DNA from: Falsiroseomonas selenitidurans
Lineage (GTDB): Bacteria > Pseudomonadota > Alphaproteobacteria > Acetobacterales > Acetobacteraceae
DNA length: 36,277 nt
Assembly (NCBI RefSeq): GCF_012103215.1
Contig: NZ_JAAVNE010000053.1
Coordinates: 1-36,277, forward strand
Reading direction: 5' to 3'
Shown piece by piece: positions 21,454 through 29,090 of this stretch (within the stretch, counting starts at the first letter, position 1; each line of letters starts with the position of its first letter). The translations under genes and the position numbers were made by a program. Below the pieces are notes generated by a model, which saw nothing but the letters and a program-made list of their open reading frames with translations, did no database searches and was not told where the DNA came from.

Positions 21454-22620
21454 ATGACCGACGACCCTCCGAACCCTGCCCTGTTGCCCGCTGGCCTGTC
21501 CGACGTGCTGCCGCCCGAGGCGGAGCGCGAGGCCATGCTGGTGGAGATCCTGGCCGAGACCTTCGCCCGCCATGGCTATGAGCGGGTGAAGCCGCCGCTG
21601 CTGGAATTCGAGGATTCGCTGCTCGCCGGCTCCGGCGCCGCGGTGGCGGAACAGACCTTCCGGCTGATGGACCCGGTGAGCCACCGGATGATGGGGTTGC
21701 GCGCGGATACCACGCCGCAGGTGGCGCGCATCGCGGCCACCCGGCTGGCCCGCATCCCGCGCCCGCTGCGGCTGAGCTATGCCGGCCAGGTGCTGCGCGT
21801 GCAGGGCACGCAGCTGGCCCCCGCAAGGCAATTGCCGCAGGCGGGCATCGAGCTGATTGGCGCCGAATCCGCCGCGGCGGATGCGGAGGTGGCGGCGGTG
21901 GCGGCGGAAGCGCTGGGCGCGGTCGGCATCCTCGGGGCCTCGCTGGACATCACCCTGCCGCGGCTGGCGCCGGCGCTGCTGGATGCGGCGGGGGTGGAGG
22001 GCGAGGATCGGCGCCGCCTGGCCCGCGCGCTGGACCGCAAGGATGCGGCCGCGGTGGCCGAGCATGCCGGGCGCGCGGGCGGCGCGGCGCTGCTGCTGCC
22101 GGCGCTGCTGGCCGCGGCGGGCCCGGCGGAGGGCGCGTTGGCGGTGCTGGCCGAACAGGATCTGCCGCCGGCGGCGCGCGCCATCGCCGACCATGCGGCG
22201 GCCGTGGTGGCCGCGGTGCGCGCCGCCGCGCCGGGCCTGCGCATCACGCTGGACCCGGTGGAATTCCGCGGCTTCCGCTACCACACCGGCGTCGCCTTCA
22301 CGATCTACGGCCCCGGCCGGGTGGGGGAGCTGGCGCGCGGCGGCCGCTACCTCTCCGGTGAGGAACCGGCCACGGGCATGACGCTGTACCCCGACGCCGT
22401 GCTGCGCGCCGTACCGGCGCCGGCCACCCGGCTGCGGATCTTCCTGGGCGAGGGCACCGACGCCGCCCGCGCCGCGGCGCTGCGGGCGGAAGGCCACGCC
22501 ACCCTGGCGCGGCTGGTGCCGACGGATACCGCGCAATCCCTGCGCTGCACGCATGAACTGGATGGGGCCGGCCGCCTGGTGCCGGTGGTGGAGAGCGAGC
22601 GATGGCCAATGTCGCGGTGA
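21454..22620 (+). CDS. hisZ: ATP phosphoribosyltransferase regulatory subunit
   Basis: HisZ is a catalytically inactive histidyl-tRNA-synthetase paralogue that binds the short form of HisG and makes it active and histidine-sensitive. The 388-residue protein has the class II synthetase core without the anticodon-binding domain: LLPAGLSDVLPPEA at the start, the motif 2 equivalent LRLSYAGQVLRVQ near residue 107, QAGIELIGA near residue 130, and FRGFRYHTGVAFTIYGPG near residue 270. This length and the missing tail separate it from true HisS. It overlaps purA by 19 bases. The short-form hisG partner is not in the window. Confidence 0.9.
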   Translation: MTDDPPNPALLPAGLSDVLPPEAEREAMLVEILAETFARHGYERVKPPLLEFEDSLLAGSGAAVAEQTFRLMDPVSHRMMGLRADTTPQVARIAATRLARIPRPLRLSYAGQVLRVQGTQLAPARQLPQAGIELIGAESAAADAEVAAVAAEALGAVGILGASLDITLPRLAPALLDAAGVEGEDRRRLARALDRKDAAAVAEHAGRAGGAALLLPALLAAAGPAEGALAVLAEQDLPPAARAIADHAAAVVAAVRAAAPGLRITLDPVEFRGFRYHTGVAFTIYGPGRVGELARGGRYLSGEEPATGMTLYPDAVLRAVPAPATRLRIFLGEGTDAARAAALRAEGHATLARLVPTDTAQSLRCTHELDGAGRLVPVVESERWPMSR

Positions 22621-23891
22621 TCGGCGCCCAATGGGGCGACGAGGGCAAGGGCAAGGTGGTGGACTGGCTGGCCAGCCGGGCCGACATCGTCGTGCGCTTC
22701 CAGGGCGGCCATAATGCCGGCCATACGCTGGTGGTGGGCAATCAGGTCTACAAGCTTTCCCTGCTGCCCTCCGGCGTGGTGCGCGGCAAGCTGGGCGTCA
22801 TCGGCAATGGCGTGGTGCTGGATCCGGAGCATCTGCTGGCGGAGATCGCCAAGGTCACCGCCCAGGGGCTGAAGGTGACGCCGGAGAATCTCCGCATCGC
22901 CGAGAACGTGCCGCTGATCCTGCCGCTGCATCCGGCGCTGGACAAGGCGCGGGAGGTGGCGCGCGGCGCCTCGGCCATCGGCACCACCGGGCGCGGCATC
23001 GGCCCGGCCTATGAGGACAAGGTGGCGCGGCGCGCCATTCGCCTGTCCGACCTGGCGGAGCCGGAGCTGCTCTCGGCCAAGCTGGACGAGCTGCTGCTGC
23101 ACCACAACACGCTGCTGAAGGGCCTTGGTGCCGCAACTTTCGAGAAGCAGGCGCTGCTGGACCGGCTGCTGGAACTGGCGCCGCAATTGCTGCCGTTCAG
23201 CGAACCGGTCTGGCAGTTGCTGGACGCGGCGCACCACGCCGGCAAGCGCGTGCTGTTCGAGGGCGCGCAGGCGGTGATGCTGGATGTCGACCACGGCACC
23301 TACCCCTATGTCACCTCCTCCAACACCGTGGCCGGCAATGCGGCGGCGGGGTCGGGCGTCGGGCCGAAGCAGATCGGCTATGTGCTGGGCATCGCCAAGG
23401 CCTACACCACCCGCGTCGGCTCCGGCCCCTTTCCGACCGAGCTGAAGGACGAGACGGGCCGCCTGCTGGGCGAGCGCGGCCATGAATTCGGCACCGTCAC
23501 CGGGCGGCCGCGCCGCTGCGGCTGGTTCGATGCCTGCATGGTGCGCCAGGCGGTGAAGGTGGGCGGCGTGGAGGGCCTGGTGCTGACCAAGCTCGACGTG
23601 CTGGACGGCATGAAGGAGCTTCGCATCTGCACCGGCTACAGGGTGGATGGCCAGGTGGTGAACCGCCTGCCGGCCTCGATCGCGGCGCAGGAGAGGGCGG
23701 AGCCGGTGTGGGAGGTGCTGACCGGCTGGTCGGCCTCCACCCGCGGTGCCCGCAGCTATGCCGAACTGCCGGCCGAGGCGGTGAAGTATGTCCGCCGGAT
23801 CGAGGAACTGGTGGAGGCGCCGGTGGTGCTGCTGTCCACCAGCCCGGACCGCGACGATACGATCATGCTGCGCGATCCTTTCGCGGGCTGA
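22602..23891 (+). CDS. purA: Adenylosuccinate synthetase
   Basis: PurA converts IMP and aspartate to adenylosuccinate using GTP, the first committed step to AMP. The 429-residue protein has the P-loop GAQWGDEGKGK with the catalytic Asp13, GGHNAGHT with the catalytic His41, GTTGRGIGPAYEDK near residue 128 and GTYPYVTSSNT near residue 230. The start lies inside the end of hisZ, with GGAG at 22590-22593. The overlap links histidine and purine genes, two pathways joined by AICAR. Confidence 0.98.
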   Translation: MANVAVIGAQWGDEGKGKVVDWLASRADIVVRFQGGHNAGHTLVVGNQVYKLSLLPSGVVRGKLGVIGNGVVLDPEHLLAEIAKVTAQGLKVTPENLRIAENVPLILPLHPALDKAREVARGASAIGTTGRGIGPAYEDKVARRAIRLSDLAEPELLSAKLDELLLHHNTLLKGLGAATFEKQALLDRLLELAPQLLPFSEPVWQLLDAAHHAGKRVLFEGAQAVMLDVDHGTYPYVTSSNTVAGNAAAGSGVGPKQIGYVLGIAKAYTTRVGSGPFPTELKDETGRLLGERGHEFGTVTGRPRRCGWFDACMVRQAVKVGGVEGLVLTKLDVLDGMKELRICTGYRVDGQVVNRLPASIAAQERAEPVWEVLTGWSASTRGARSYAELPAEAVKYVRRIEELVEAPVVLLSTSPDRDDTIMLRDPFAG

Positions 23892-23911
23892 GGGGAAGGG
23901 GGGATCCAGCG

Positions 23912-24277
23912 ATGAGCCAGGCCGAGGAATTCCACAACCTGGACGACGAGACGTCCGGCCTGGCGCGGGAACTCGCGCCCGGCGTCACCACCCGCATCTT
24001 CCCGGGCGAGCATGCCATGCTTTCCGTCGTCAGCATCGCGCCGGGCGCCATCGGCACCATGCACGACCATCCGGAGGAACAATGGGGCGTGCTGCTGGAA
24101 GGCAGCGCCGTGCGCTTCCAGGGCGGCGAGGAGATCGCCGTGAAGAAGGGCGATTTCTGGCGCACCCCGGGCGGGGTGCCGCACACCATGCGGGCCGGGC
24201 CGGAAGGCTGCCGGGTGCTGGATATCTTCGCCCCGCCGCGCGAGGCCTACCGCAAGCAGGGCAAGGGCTTCGGCTGA
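23912..24277 (+). CDS. Single-domain cupin protein
   Basis: The 121-residue protein is a conserved small beta-barrel with both cupin motifs. Motif 1 supplies His51 and His53 with Glu55/Glu56/Gln57 (MHDHPEEQWGVLLEG), and motif 2 supplies His91 (PGGVPHTM), a normal set of metal ligands. It lies 20 bases after purA and may be co-transcribed. The function cannot be fixed from sequence; small cupins of this kind are often dioxygenases, sugar isomerases or metabolite sensors. Confidence 0.85.
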   Translation: MSQAEEFHNLDDETSGLARELAPGVTTRIFPGEHAMLSVVSIAPGAIGTMHDHPEEQWGVLLEGSAVRFQGGEEIAVKKGDFWRTPGGVPHTMRAGPEGCRVLDIFAPPREAYRKQGKGFG

Positions 24278-24302
24278 AGCCCCGGCCCCCGGGCCGCGGC
24301 CC

Positions 24303-24830
24303 TCAGCCGGCCTCGGCCAGCAGGGCCTGCAGGTTCAGCCGCTTGGTGCACATGCCCAGCTTGCCGTCCGGCTCGCGCGGCCATTCCTCGCGCGGCCGGT
24401 CCCGGTAAAGCTCCACGCCATTGCCGTCCGGGTCGCGCAGGTACAGCGCCTCCGACACGCCATGGTCGCTGGCGCCCTCCAGCGGCCAGCCGGCTGCGAC
24501 GAGGCGCTTCAGGGCGCCGGCCAGGGCCAGGCGGTCCGGGTACAGCAGCGCCACGTGGTACAGCCCGGTGGTGCCGAAACCGGGCGGGCTGCCGCCGGCG
24601 CTCTCCCAGGTGTTCAGCGCGATGTGATGGTGGTAGCCGCCGGCCGAGAGGAACACGGCCTGCTGGCCCATGCGCTGCTGCACTTCCAGCCCCAGTATGT
24701 CCCGCCAGAAGGCAAGGCTGCGCTCCAGCTCCGCCACCTTCAGGTGGACATGGCCGATGCGGGTGCCGGCGGGGATGGTGTAGCCGGTGGCCTGCGGCCC
24801 GGCCTCCGTGGTCTCGATGATGGCGGACAT
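24303..24830 (-). CDS. VOC-family (glyoxalase/catechol 2,3-dioxygenase-like) protein
   Basis: The 175-residue protein has the paired beta-alpha-beta modules of the vicinal-oxygen-chelate fold, with likely metal ligands His27 in GHVHLKV, His92 in LYHVALLYPDR and Glu140 in GNGVELYRDR. The segment HHHIALNTW is typical of the CatE-like extradiol dioxygenase branch. A near-perfect AGGAGGT lies about 5 bases before the ATG. It is convergent with the cupin gene. Together with the intradiol-dioxygenase-like gene 3 kb away it hints at aromatic-compound metabolism, but a glyoxalase-like role is also possible. Confidence 0.85.
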   Translation of the reverse strand: MSAIIETTEAGPQATGYTIPAGTRIGHVHLKVAELERSLAFWRDILGLEVQQRMGQQAVFLSAGGYHHHIALNTWESAGGSPPGFGTTGLYHVALLYPDRLALAGALKRLVAAGWPLEGASDHGVSEALYLRDPDGNGVELYRDRPREEWPREPDGKLGMCTKRLNLQALLAEAG

Positions 24831-24928
24831 GGCGACCTCCTGTCTTCTGTGCCCGCAAGATGCGCATGCCCGGCGCCCGGGTCCAATCCAGACCGGGGAT
24901 GCGGCCCATCGCCCCCAATGATGACGGT

Positions 24929-26611
24929 TCAACCATCCGGCGGGGCGACCGGCTCATCCAGCGTGCGACGGACCCGGCGTGCCACCTCCGCCCGCTGGTA
25001 GGGCTTCTGCATCACCGGAAAGCCATGCGGTTGGATGCCGCCGCTGGCCGCCTCGTCGCGCGGGTCGACGAAGCCGGTGGAGAGCAGCACGCGCATTCCC
25101 GGATGGCGCCGCCGCGCCTCGCCGCCCAGGGTGATGCCGTTCAGGCCGCCCGGCATCACCACGTCGCTGAACAGCAGGTCGAAATGCCGCGCCGGATCGG
25201 CGATCAGCGCCAGGGCGGAAGGGCCGTCGGTCGCGGTCTCCACCCGATAGCCCAGATCCTGCAGCAGCGCGGCGGCGAGATCCAGCACCTCCGCATTGTC
25301 GTCCACCACCAGGATGCATTCCCCGCGGCCGAGCGGCTCGCCCTCCGGCTCCGCGGGCTTCGCCGGCGGGGCGGGGATGGGCGCATCCCCGGCCAGCGCC
25401 GGGAAGCGCAGCCGCACGGTGGTGCCCGCGCCTTCCGCGCTTTCGATCTGCAGGTGGCCGCCGGATTGCCGGACGAAGCCATAGACCTGCGCCAGCCCGA
25501 GGCCGGAGCCCTGGCCGACCTCCCGCGTCGTGAAGAAGGGCTCCGTCACGCGGTCCAGGATCGCCGGCGCGATGCCGCTGCCGGCGTCCCGCACCGAGAG
25601 CTCCAGGAAGCCATGCGGGGCCGCCGCCAGATCTTCGGGCGGAATGTCCGCAACCGCGGCCTGCGGCAGCAGCCGGGTGGCCACGACCACCTCGCCCGGC
25701 CCGGGCATGGCGGCGCGGGCATTGAACATCAGGTTGAGCAGCGCGGCTTCCAACTGCCCCGGATCCAGCCGTACCGGCCGCAGCCCCGGCGCCAGCCGCA
25801 GCCGCAACCCGGTGCCGCCCAGGGCCCGCTGCAGCAGCTCCGCAAGCCCCTGCAGGGCGGCGTTGAGGTCGATGGGCCGCTCCTCCAGGCGCTGCCGGCG
25901 GGCGAAGGCGAGAAGCTGGCGGGTCAGGCTGGCGCCGCGGCGGGCCGCCTCCAGCGCCCCTTCGTGGCGCCGCCGGACGCGCGGATTGTCCGCTGCCTCG
26001 ACCAGCGGCCGCAGCATTTCGAGCGAGCCGACCATCACCTGCAGCAGGTTGTTGAAATCATGCGCCACGCCGCCGGTCAGCTGGCCGAGCGCTTCCAGCC
26101 GCTGCGCCCGGCGCAGCGCCATCTCCGCCTCCCGCCGGCGCGAGACGTCGAGCTGGCTGCCGAAATAGTACAGAAGCTCGCCGTTGCAGCCGAAGACCGG
26201 GCTGACGAACAGGGCGTTCCAGAAGGCGACCCCGTCCTTGCGGTAGTTCAGGATCTCCACCGCGATGTCGGTTCGGGCCGCGATGGCTTCGCGGATCTGG
26301 CGCACCGCGTTCCGGTCCGTGCCAGAGCCCTGCATGAAGCGGCAGTTGCGGCCCAGCACCTCCTCCATCGCGAAGCCGGTCATCTGCTGGAAGGCGGGAT
26401 TGGCGAAGACCACCGGGTTGTCCGGCAGGTTCGGGTCCGTGACGATCATCGGCATGCGCGTCATCTCGATGGCCGCGAAGAACACGTCCTGGCGCGCGGG
26501 CGGCGTCGGGGGCAGGTCCGCCGCCGGGTGCGTGCGGTCGCAGTCGGGCTTGCCGGGGGCCGGAAGGGCCGGCAACGGGTCCGTTGAGGTCACGATGGGA
26601 CGAAGCGGCAA
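24929..26611 (-). CDS. LOV-domain hybrid sensor histidine kinase with receiver domain
   Basis: This is a soluble 560-residue blue-light receptor kinase. Residues about 42-158 form a PAS/LOV domain: NPAFQQMTGF, then GRNCRFMQG with the photoactive Cys90 that would form the flavin adduct, then NYRKDGVAFWN and YFGSQLDVS with the flavin-contacting Asn and Gln positions. A kinase core follows, with phospho-acceptor His184 in GGVAHDFNNLL, the N-box LLNLMFNARAAM, and G-boxes DAGSGIAP and GSGLGLAQV. A linker leads to a C-terminal receiver with phospho-acceptor Asp483 in LFSDVVMPG and the Lys in MQKPY. No membrane segments are seen. It lies downstream of rpoH but behind a strong terminator, so it is likely expressed separately. 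The output partner is unknown. Confidence 0.92.
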   Translation of the reverse strand: MPLRPIVTSTDPLPALPAPGKPDCDRTHPAADLPPTPPARQDVFFAAIEMTRMPMIVTDPNLPDNPVVFANPAFQQMTGFAMEEVLGRNCRFMQGSGTDRNAVRQIREAIAARTDIAVEILNYRKDGVAFWNALFVSPVFGCNGELLYYFGSQLDVSRRREAEMALRRAQRLEALGQLTGGVAHDFNNLLQVMVGSLEMLRPLVEAADNPRVRRRHEGALEAARRGASLTRQLLAFARRQRLEERPIDLNAALQGLAELLQRALGGTGLRLRLAPGLRPVRLDPGQLEAALLNLMFNARAAMPGPGEVVVATRLLPQAAVADIPPEDLAAAPHGFLELSVRDAGSGIAPAILDRVTEPFFTTREVGQGSGLGLAQVYGFVRQSGGHLQIESAEGAGTTVRLRFPALAGDAPIPAPPAKPAEPEGEPLGRGECILVVDDNAEVLDLAAALLQDLGYRVETATDGPSALALIADPARHFDLLFSDVVMPGGLNGITLGGEARRRHPGMRVLLSTGFVDPRDEAASGGIQPHGFPVMQKPYQRAEVARRVRRTLDEPVAPPDG

Positions 26612-26675
26612 TCGCCCTGGAAGTTCCGCCGCGCGCGGGAAATCGACCGCGCGGCCGCCGCTGCTGCGCGGCGCG

Positions 26676-26705
26676 AAAAGGGGCGCCCGGCCAGCCGGGC
26701 GCCCC
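26676..26705 (-). terminator. Rho-independent terminator of rpoH
   Basis: On the minus strand GGGGCGCCCGG pairs perfectly with CCGGGCGCCCC around a 4-base loop and runs into TTTT. It starts 29 bases after the rpoH stop and separates rpoH from the LOV kinase gene. Confidence 0.9.
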
Positions 26706-26733
26706 TTGCCGGATCAGCAGGTCATGGCCCGGA

Positions 26734-27618
26734 TCAGACGGCGCCGAGACGCCGCTCGACGATCTGGGTCTTCATGCTCTTCTGCAGCTTCTCGAAGGCG
26801 CGCACCTCGATCTGGCGCACGCGCTCGCGGCTGATGTTGTACTGCTGGGAGAGTTCCTCCAGCGTCGTCGGCTCGTCCTTCAGGCGCCGCTCGATCAGGA
26901 TGTGGCGTTCCCGGTCGTTCAGCGTCTTCAGCGCCTCGCCGAGCAGTTCGCGGCGGTTGGACATGTCCTCCCGCTCCGCCAGCTCGGTCTCCTGGCTGTC
27001 GCCGTCATCCACCAGCCAATCCTGCCATTCGCCATCCGAATCGGCACGGACGGGGGCGTTCAGGCTGTTGTCGGGCGAAGCCAGGCGGCGGTTCATGGAC
27101 ACCACATCCTGTTCCGGCACCTGCAGGACGCGGGCGATCTTCTCCACCTGCTCCGGCTTCAGGTCGCCATCCTCCAGCGCCGCCATCTGGCCCTTGAGCC
27201 GGCGAAGGTTGAAGAACAGCTTCTTCTGGGCGGCCGTCGTGCCCATCTTCACCAGCGACCAGCTGTGCAGGATGTATTCCTGTATCGCCGCACGGATCCA
27301 CCACATGGCGTAGGTCGCCAGGCGGAAGCCGCGGTCCGGGTCGAAGCGCTTGACGGCCTGCATCATGCCGACATTGCCCTCGCTGATCAGCTCGCCGACC
27401 GGCAGGCCGTAGCCGCGGTAGCCCATGGCGATCTTGGCAACGAGGCGGAGGTGGGAGGTCACCAGGCGATGGGCGGCGGGCTCGTCACCCTCCTCCTTCC
27501 AGCGCTTGGAGAGGTTGTACTCCTCCTCCGGCGTCAGCATGGGAAACTTGCGGATGTCCTGGAGGTACCGGGACAGGTTGCCCTCGGGGGCCATCGGGAT
27601 GCTCAAAGTGGAAGCCAT
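26734..27618 (-). CDS. rpoH: RNA polymerase sigma-32 factor
   Basis: RpoH directs RNA polymerase to heat-shock promoters. The 294-residue protein has region 2 with EGNVGMMQAVKRFDPDRGFR and LATYAMWWIRAAIQEYI, the RpoH box QKKLFFNLRR at 131-140 that separates sigma-32 from other sigma factors, and a region 4 helix-turn-helix TTLEELSQQYNISRERVRQI. The start MASTLSIPMAPEGNLSRY fits the family length; AAGGAGG lies about 11 bases upstream, rather far. The longer open frame upstream is not protein-like. Turnover by FtsH, encoded in this window, is expected from the family. Confidence 0.97.
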   Translation of the reverse strand: MASTLSIPMAPEGNLSRYLQDIRKFPMLTPEEEYNLSKRWKEEGDEPAAHRLVTSHLRLVAKIAMGYRGYGLPVGELISEGNVGMMQAVKRFDPDRGFRLATYAMWWIRAAIQEYILHSWSLVKMGTTAAQKKLFFNLRRLKGQMAALEDGDLKPEQVEKIARVLQVPEQDVVSMNRRLASPDNSLNAPVRADSDGEWQDWLVDDGDSQETELAEREDMSNRRELLGEALKTLNDRERHILIERRLKDEPTTLEELSQQYNISRERVRQIEVRAFEKLQKSMKTQIVERRLGAV

Positions 27619-27842
27619 GGTGAGAACTGCCTCCTTCGTCGCCTGGTGCCCCCCGTGACGGCGGGGCTCCGAGGCGCCTGTGCTGTTCTGCCAACGTCGC
27701 GCGGGCCCTCCCTTTCCATGGTCAACCCGGTCACGACGGGGTGATCCATGGGGGGCGCTCCTGGCCGGGTCTTGAACCCTGGGGCCGGGGGGCACAAAGC
27801 GGCACCCACCCGACGATGGCTTGGGCCTGTTTTAGAACCAAA

Positions 27843-27872
27843 GCGGGTCGGGATCAAGAAAAACCGACCCGC
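27843..27872 (-). terminator. Inverted repeat after rluD / upstream of rpoH
   Basis: GCGGGTCGG and CCGACCCGC pair perfectly over 9 bases around a 12-base A-rich loop, 20 bases beyond the rluD stop. On the minus strand the T-run lies in the loop, and TTTGG follows the stem. It may terminate rluD transcription, or act as a leader structure for rpoH. The rest of 27619-27891 holds no gene and should contain the rpoH promoter; I cannot place it with confidence. Confidence 0.45.
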
Positions 27873-27891
27873 AAGGTAGGTTTACGTTTGG

Positions 27892-29088
27892 TTACCTCCC
27901 GGTAACATCTGCCTCCAGCCGCTGCAGCAACCCCGCCAGATCCGCCGGCAGCGGCGCCGAGAAGGACAGTGCCTCCCCGGTCACCGGGTGCCGGAAGCCC
28001 AGCGTGGCGGCGTGCAGCGCCTGCCGGGGGAAATCCAACAGGGCTTCGCGCGTGGCCGCGGGAAGGTTACGCGCCGTGGCGGGCGCCCGGCGCAGATAGA
28101 CCGGGTCGCCCACCAGCGGGTGGCCGATATGCGCCAGGTGGACGCGGATCTGGTGCGTCCGCCCGGTGGCCAGGCGGCAGCGCAGCAGGGCGCAGGCGGT
28201 GCCGAAGGCGCGTTCGGTGCGATAGCGCGTCAGCGCGTGCTTGCCGTTGCGCGTGACCACGGCCATCCGCTTGCGGTCCATCGGGTGGCGGCCGATGTCG
28301 CCGGTGATCTCCCCGGCCAGCGGGCTGGGCAGGCCCCAGGCCAGCGCCAGGTATTCCCGGTCCAGGTCCCGATTCGCGAAGGCCTCGGACAGCGCCGTAT
28401 GCGCGCGTTCGGACTTCGCCACGACCATGACGCCGGAGGTGTCCTTGTCCAGCCGGTGCACGATGCCCGGCCGCTTTTCCCCGCCGATGCCGGTCAGGTC
28501 CTCCGCCGCATGGGCCAGCACGGCGTTCACCAGCGTGCCGTCCAGGTTGCCGGGGGCGGGGTGGACGACCAGGCCAGCCGGCTTGTCCAGCACGATCAGG
28601 TGCCGGTCCTCGAACAGCACGGCCAGCGGGATGGCCTGCGGCTGCGGCTGCGCATCCTCCGGCGGCGGCAGGTGCAGGGCATACACTTCGCCCGGCCTCA
28701 CCGGCTCGGCCGGGTCGTGCACCCGCACGCCGCCGCGGCTGGCCTGGCCGGCTTCGATGAGAGCCTTGACCCGGGAGCGAGAGAGACCATTCGTCGCCGC
28801 GCTCAGCGAATCGGTCAGGAAGCGGTCGGCGCGCAGGCCGGCAGCCTCCGGCGGCGCCAGGACTTCATGGGTGGACCCGGTGGCCGGGTCGGGAAGGGGG
28901 GTTTGCGTGGCGGCGCCCAATGGCTTCGTCGGGGTTGAAGGGAGTTGCTCGTCCCGGTCACGGTGGGCCTGCCTGGCATTCCCGTCCAGTGCAAGGGCGG
29001 CGTGTGGTGCGGAGTCGCCGCCGGCGACACTCGGCCACCCTGCCGGCACGCGGATGCCGTCATTGGCCGGCGCGCAGGGACGCTTCAC
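27892..29088 (-). CDS. rluD: RluA/RluD-family 23S rRNA pseudouridine synthase
   Basis: RluD-type enzymes make pseudouridines in helix 69 of 23S rRNA. An S4 RNA-binding domain (RADRFLTD to RVKALIEAG, about residues 86-114) precedes the catalytic domain with RPGIVHRLDKDTSG, in which Asp214 is the nucleophile, and TGRTHQIRVH near residue 310. The frame opens at a GTG that overlaps the RTX gene stop as GTGA and gives 398 residues. The family normally begins near THEVLAPP, residue 73 here. The first 72 residues are the antisense reading of a decayed copy of the neighbouring small membrane gene, so they are recent or untranslated. No better start codon is visible close to residue 73. The function is sure, the start is not. 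Confidence 0.88.
   Translation of the reverse strand: MKRPCAPANDGIRVPAGWPSVAGGDSAPHAALALDGNARQAHRDRDEQLPSTPTKPLGAATQTPLPDPATGSTHEVLAPPEAAGLRADRFLTDSLSAATNGLSRSRVKALIEAGQASRGGVRVHDPAEPVRPGEVYALHLPPPEDAQPQPQAIPLAVLFEDRHLIVLDKPAGLVVHPAPGNLDGTLVNAVLAHAAEDLTGIGGEKRPGIVHRLDKDTSGVMVVAKSERAHTALSEAFANRDLDREYLALAWGLPSPLAGEITGDIGRHPMDRKRMAVVTRNGKHALTRYRTERAFGTACALLRCRLATGRTHQIRVHLAHIGHPLVGDPVYLRRAPATARNLPAATREALLDFPRQALHAATLGFRHPVTGEALSFSAPLPADLAGLLQRLEADVTGR
28746..28776 (+). repeat. 31-bp perfect direct repeat, copy 1
   Basis: This 31-base stretch inside the S4-domain coding part of rluD is identical to 30293-30323, in the same orientation. It is the best-conserved core of a longer duplicated block, about 28725-29090 against 30265-30650, which otherwise has many substitutions and small gaps. 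Confidence 0.9.
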
Positions 29089-29090
29089 CG
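28907..29090 (+). pseudogene. Decayed copy of the small membrane protein gene next to rluD
   Basis: Read on the plus strand from GTG 28907, preceded by GGAAGGGGGG, the translation starts VAAPNGFVGVEG and later gives HPAGTRMPSLAGAQGRFTV. These match VAALKWLVGVMG and QPAGTRMLSVAAAEGRIAV of the intact gene at 30445-30726. Between the blocks the membrane segment is lost in this frame but partly recoverable in another (LLVPVTVGLPGIPV), which indicates frameshifts. Homology stops near 29090, where the RTX gene begins on the other strand. It is therefore a truncated, frameshifted duplicate. Confidence 0.75.
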
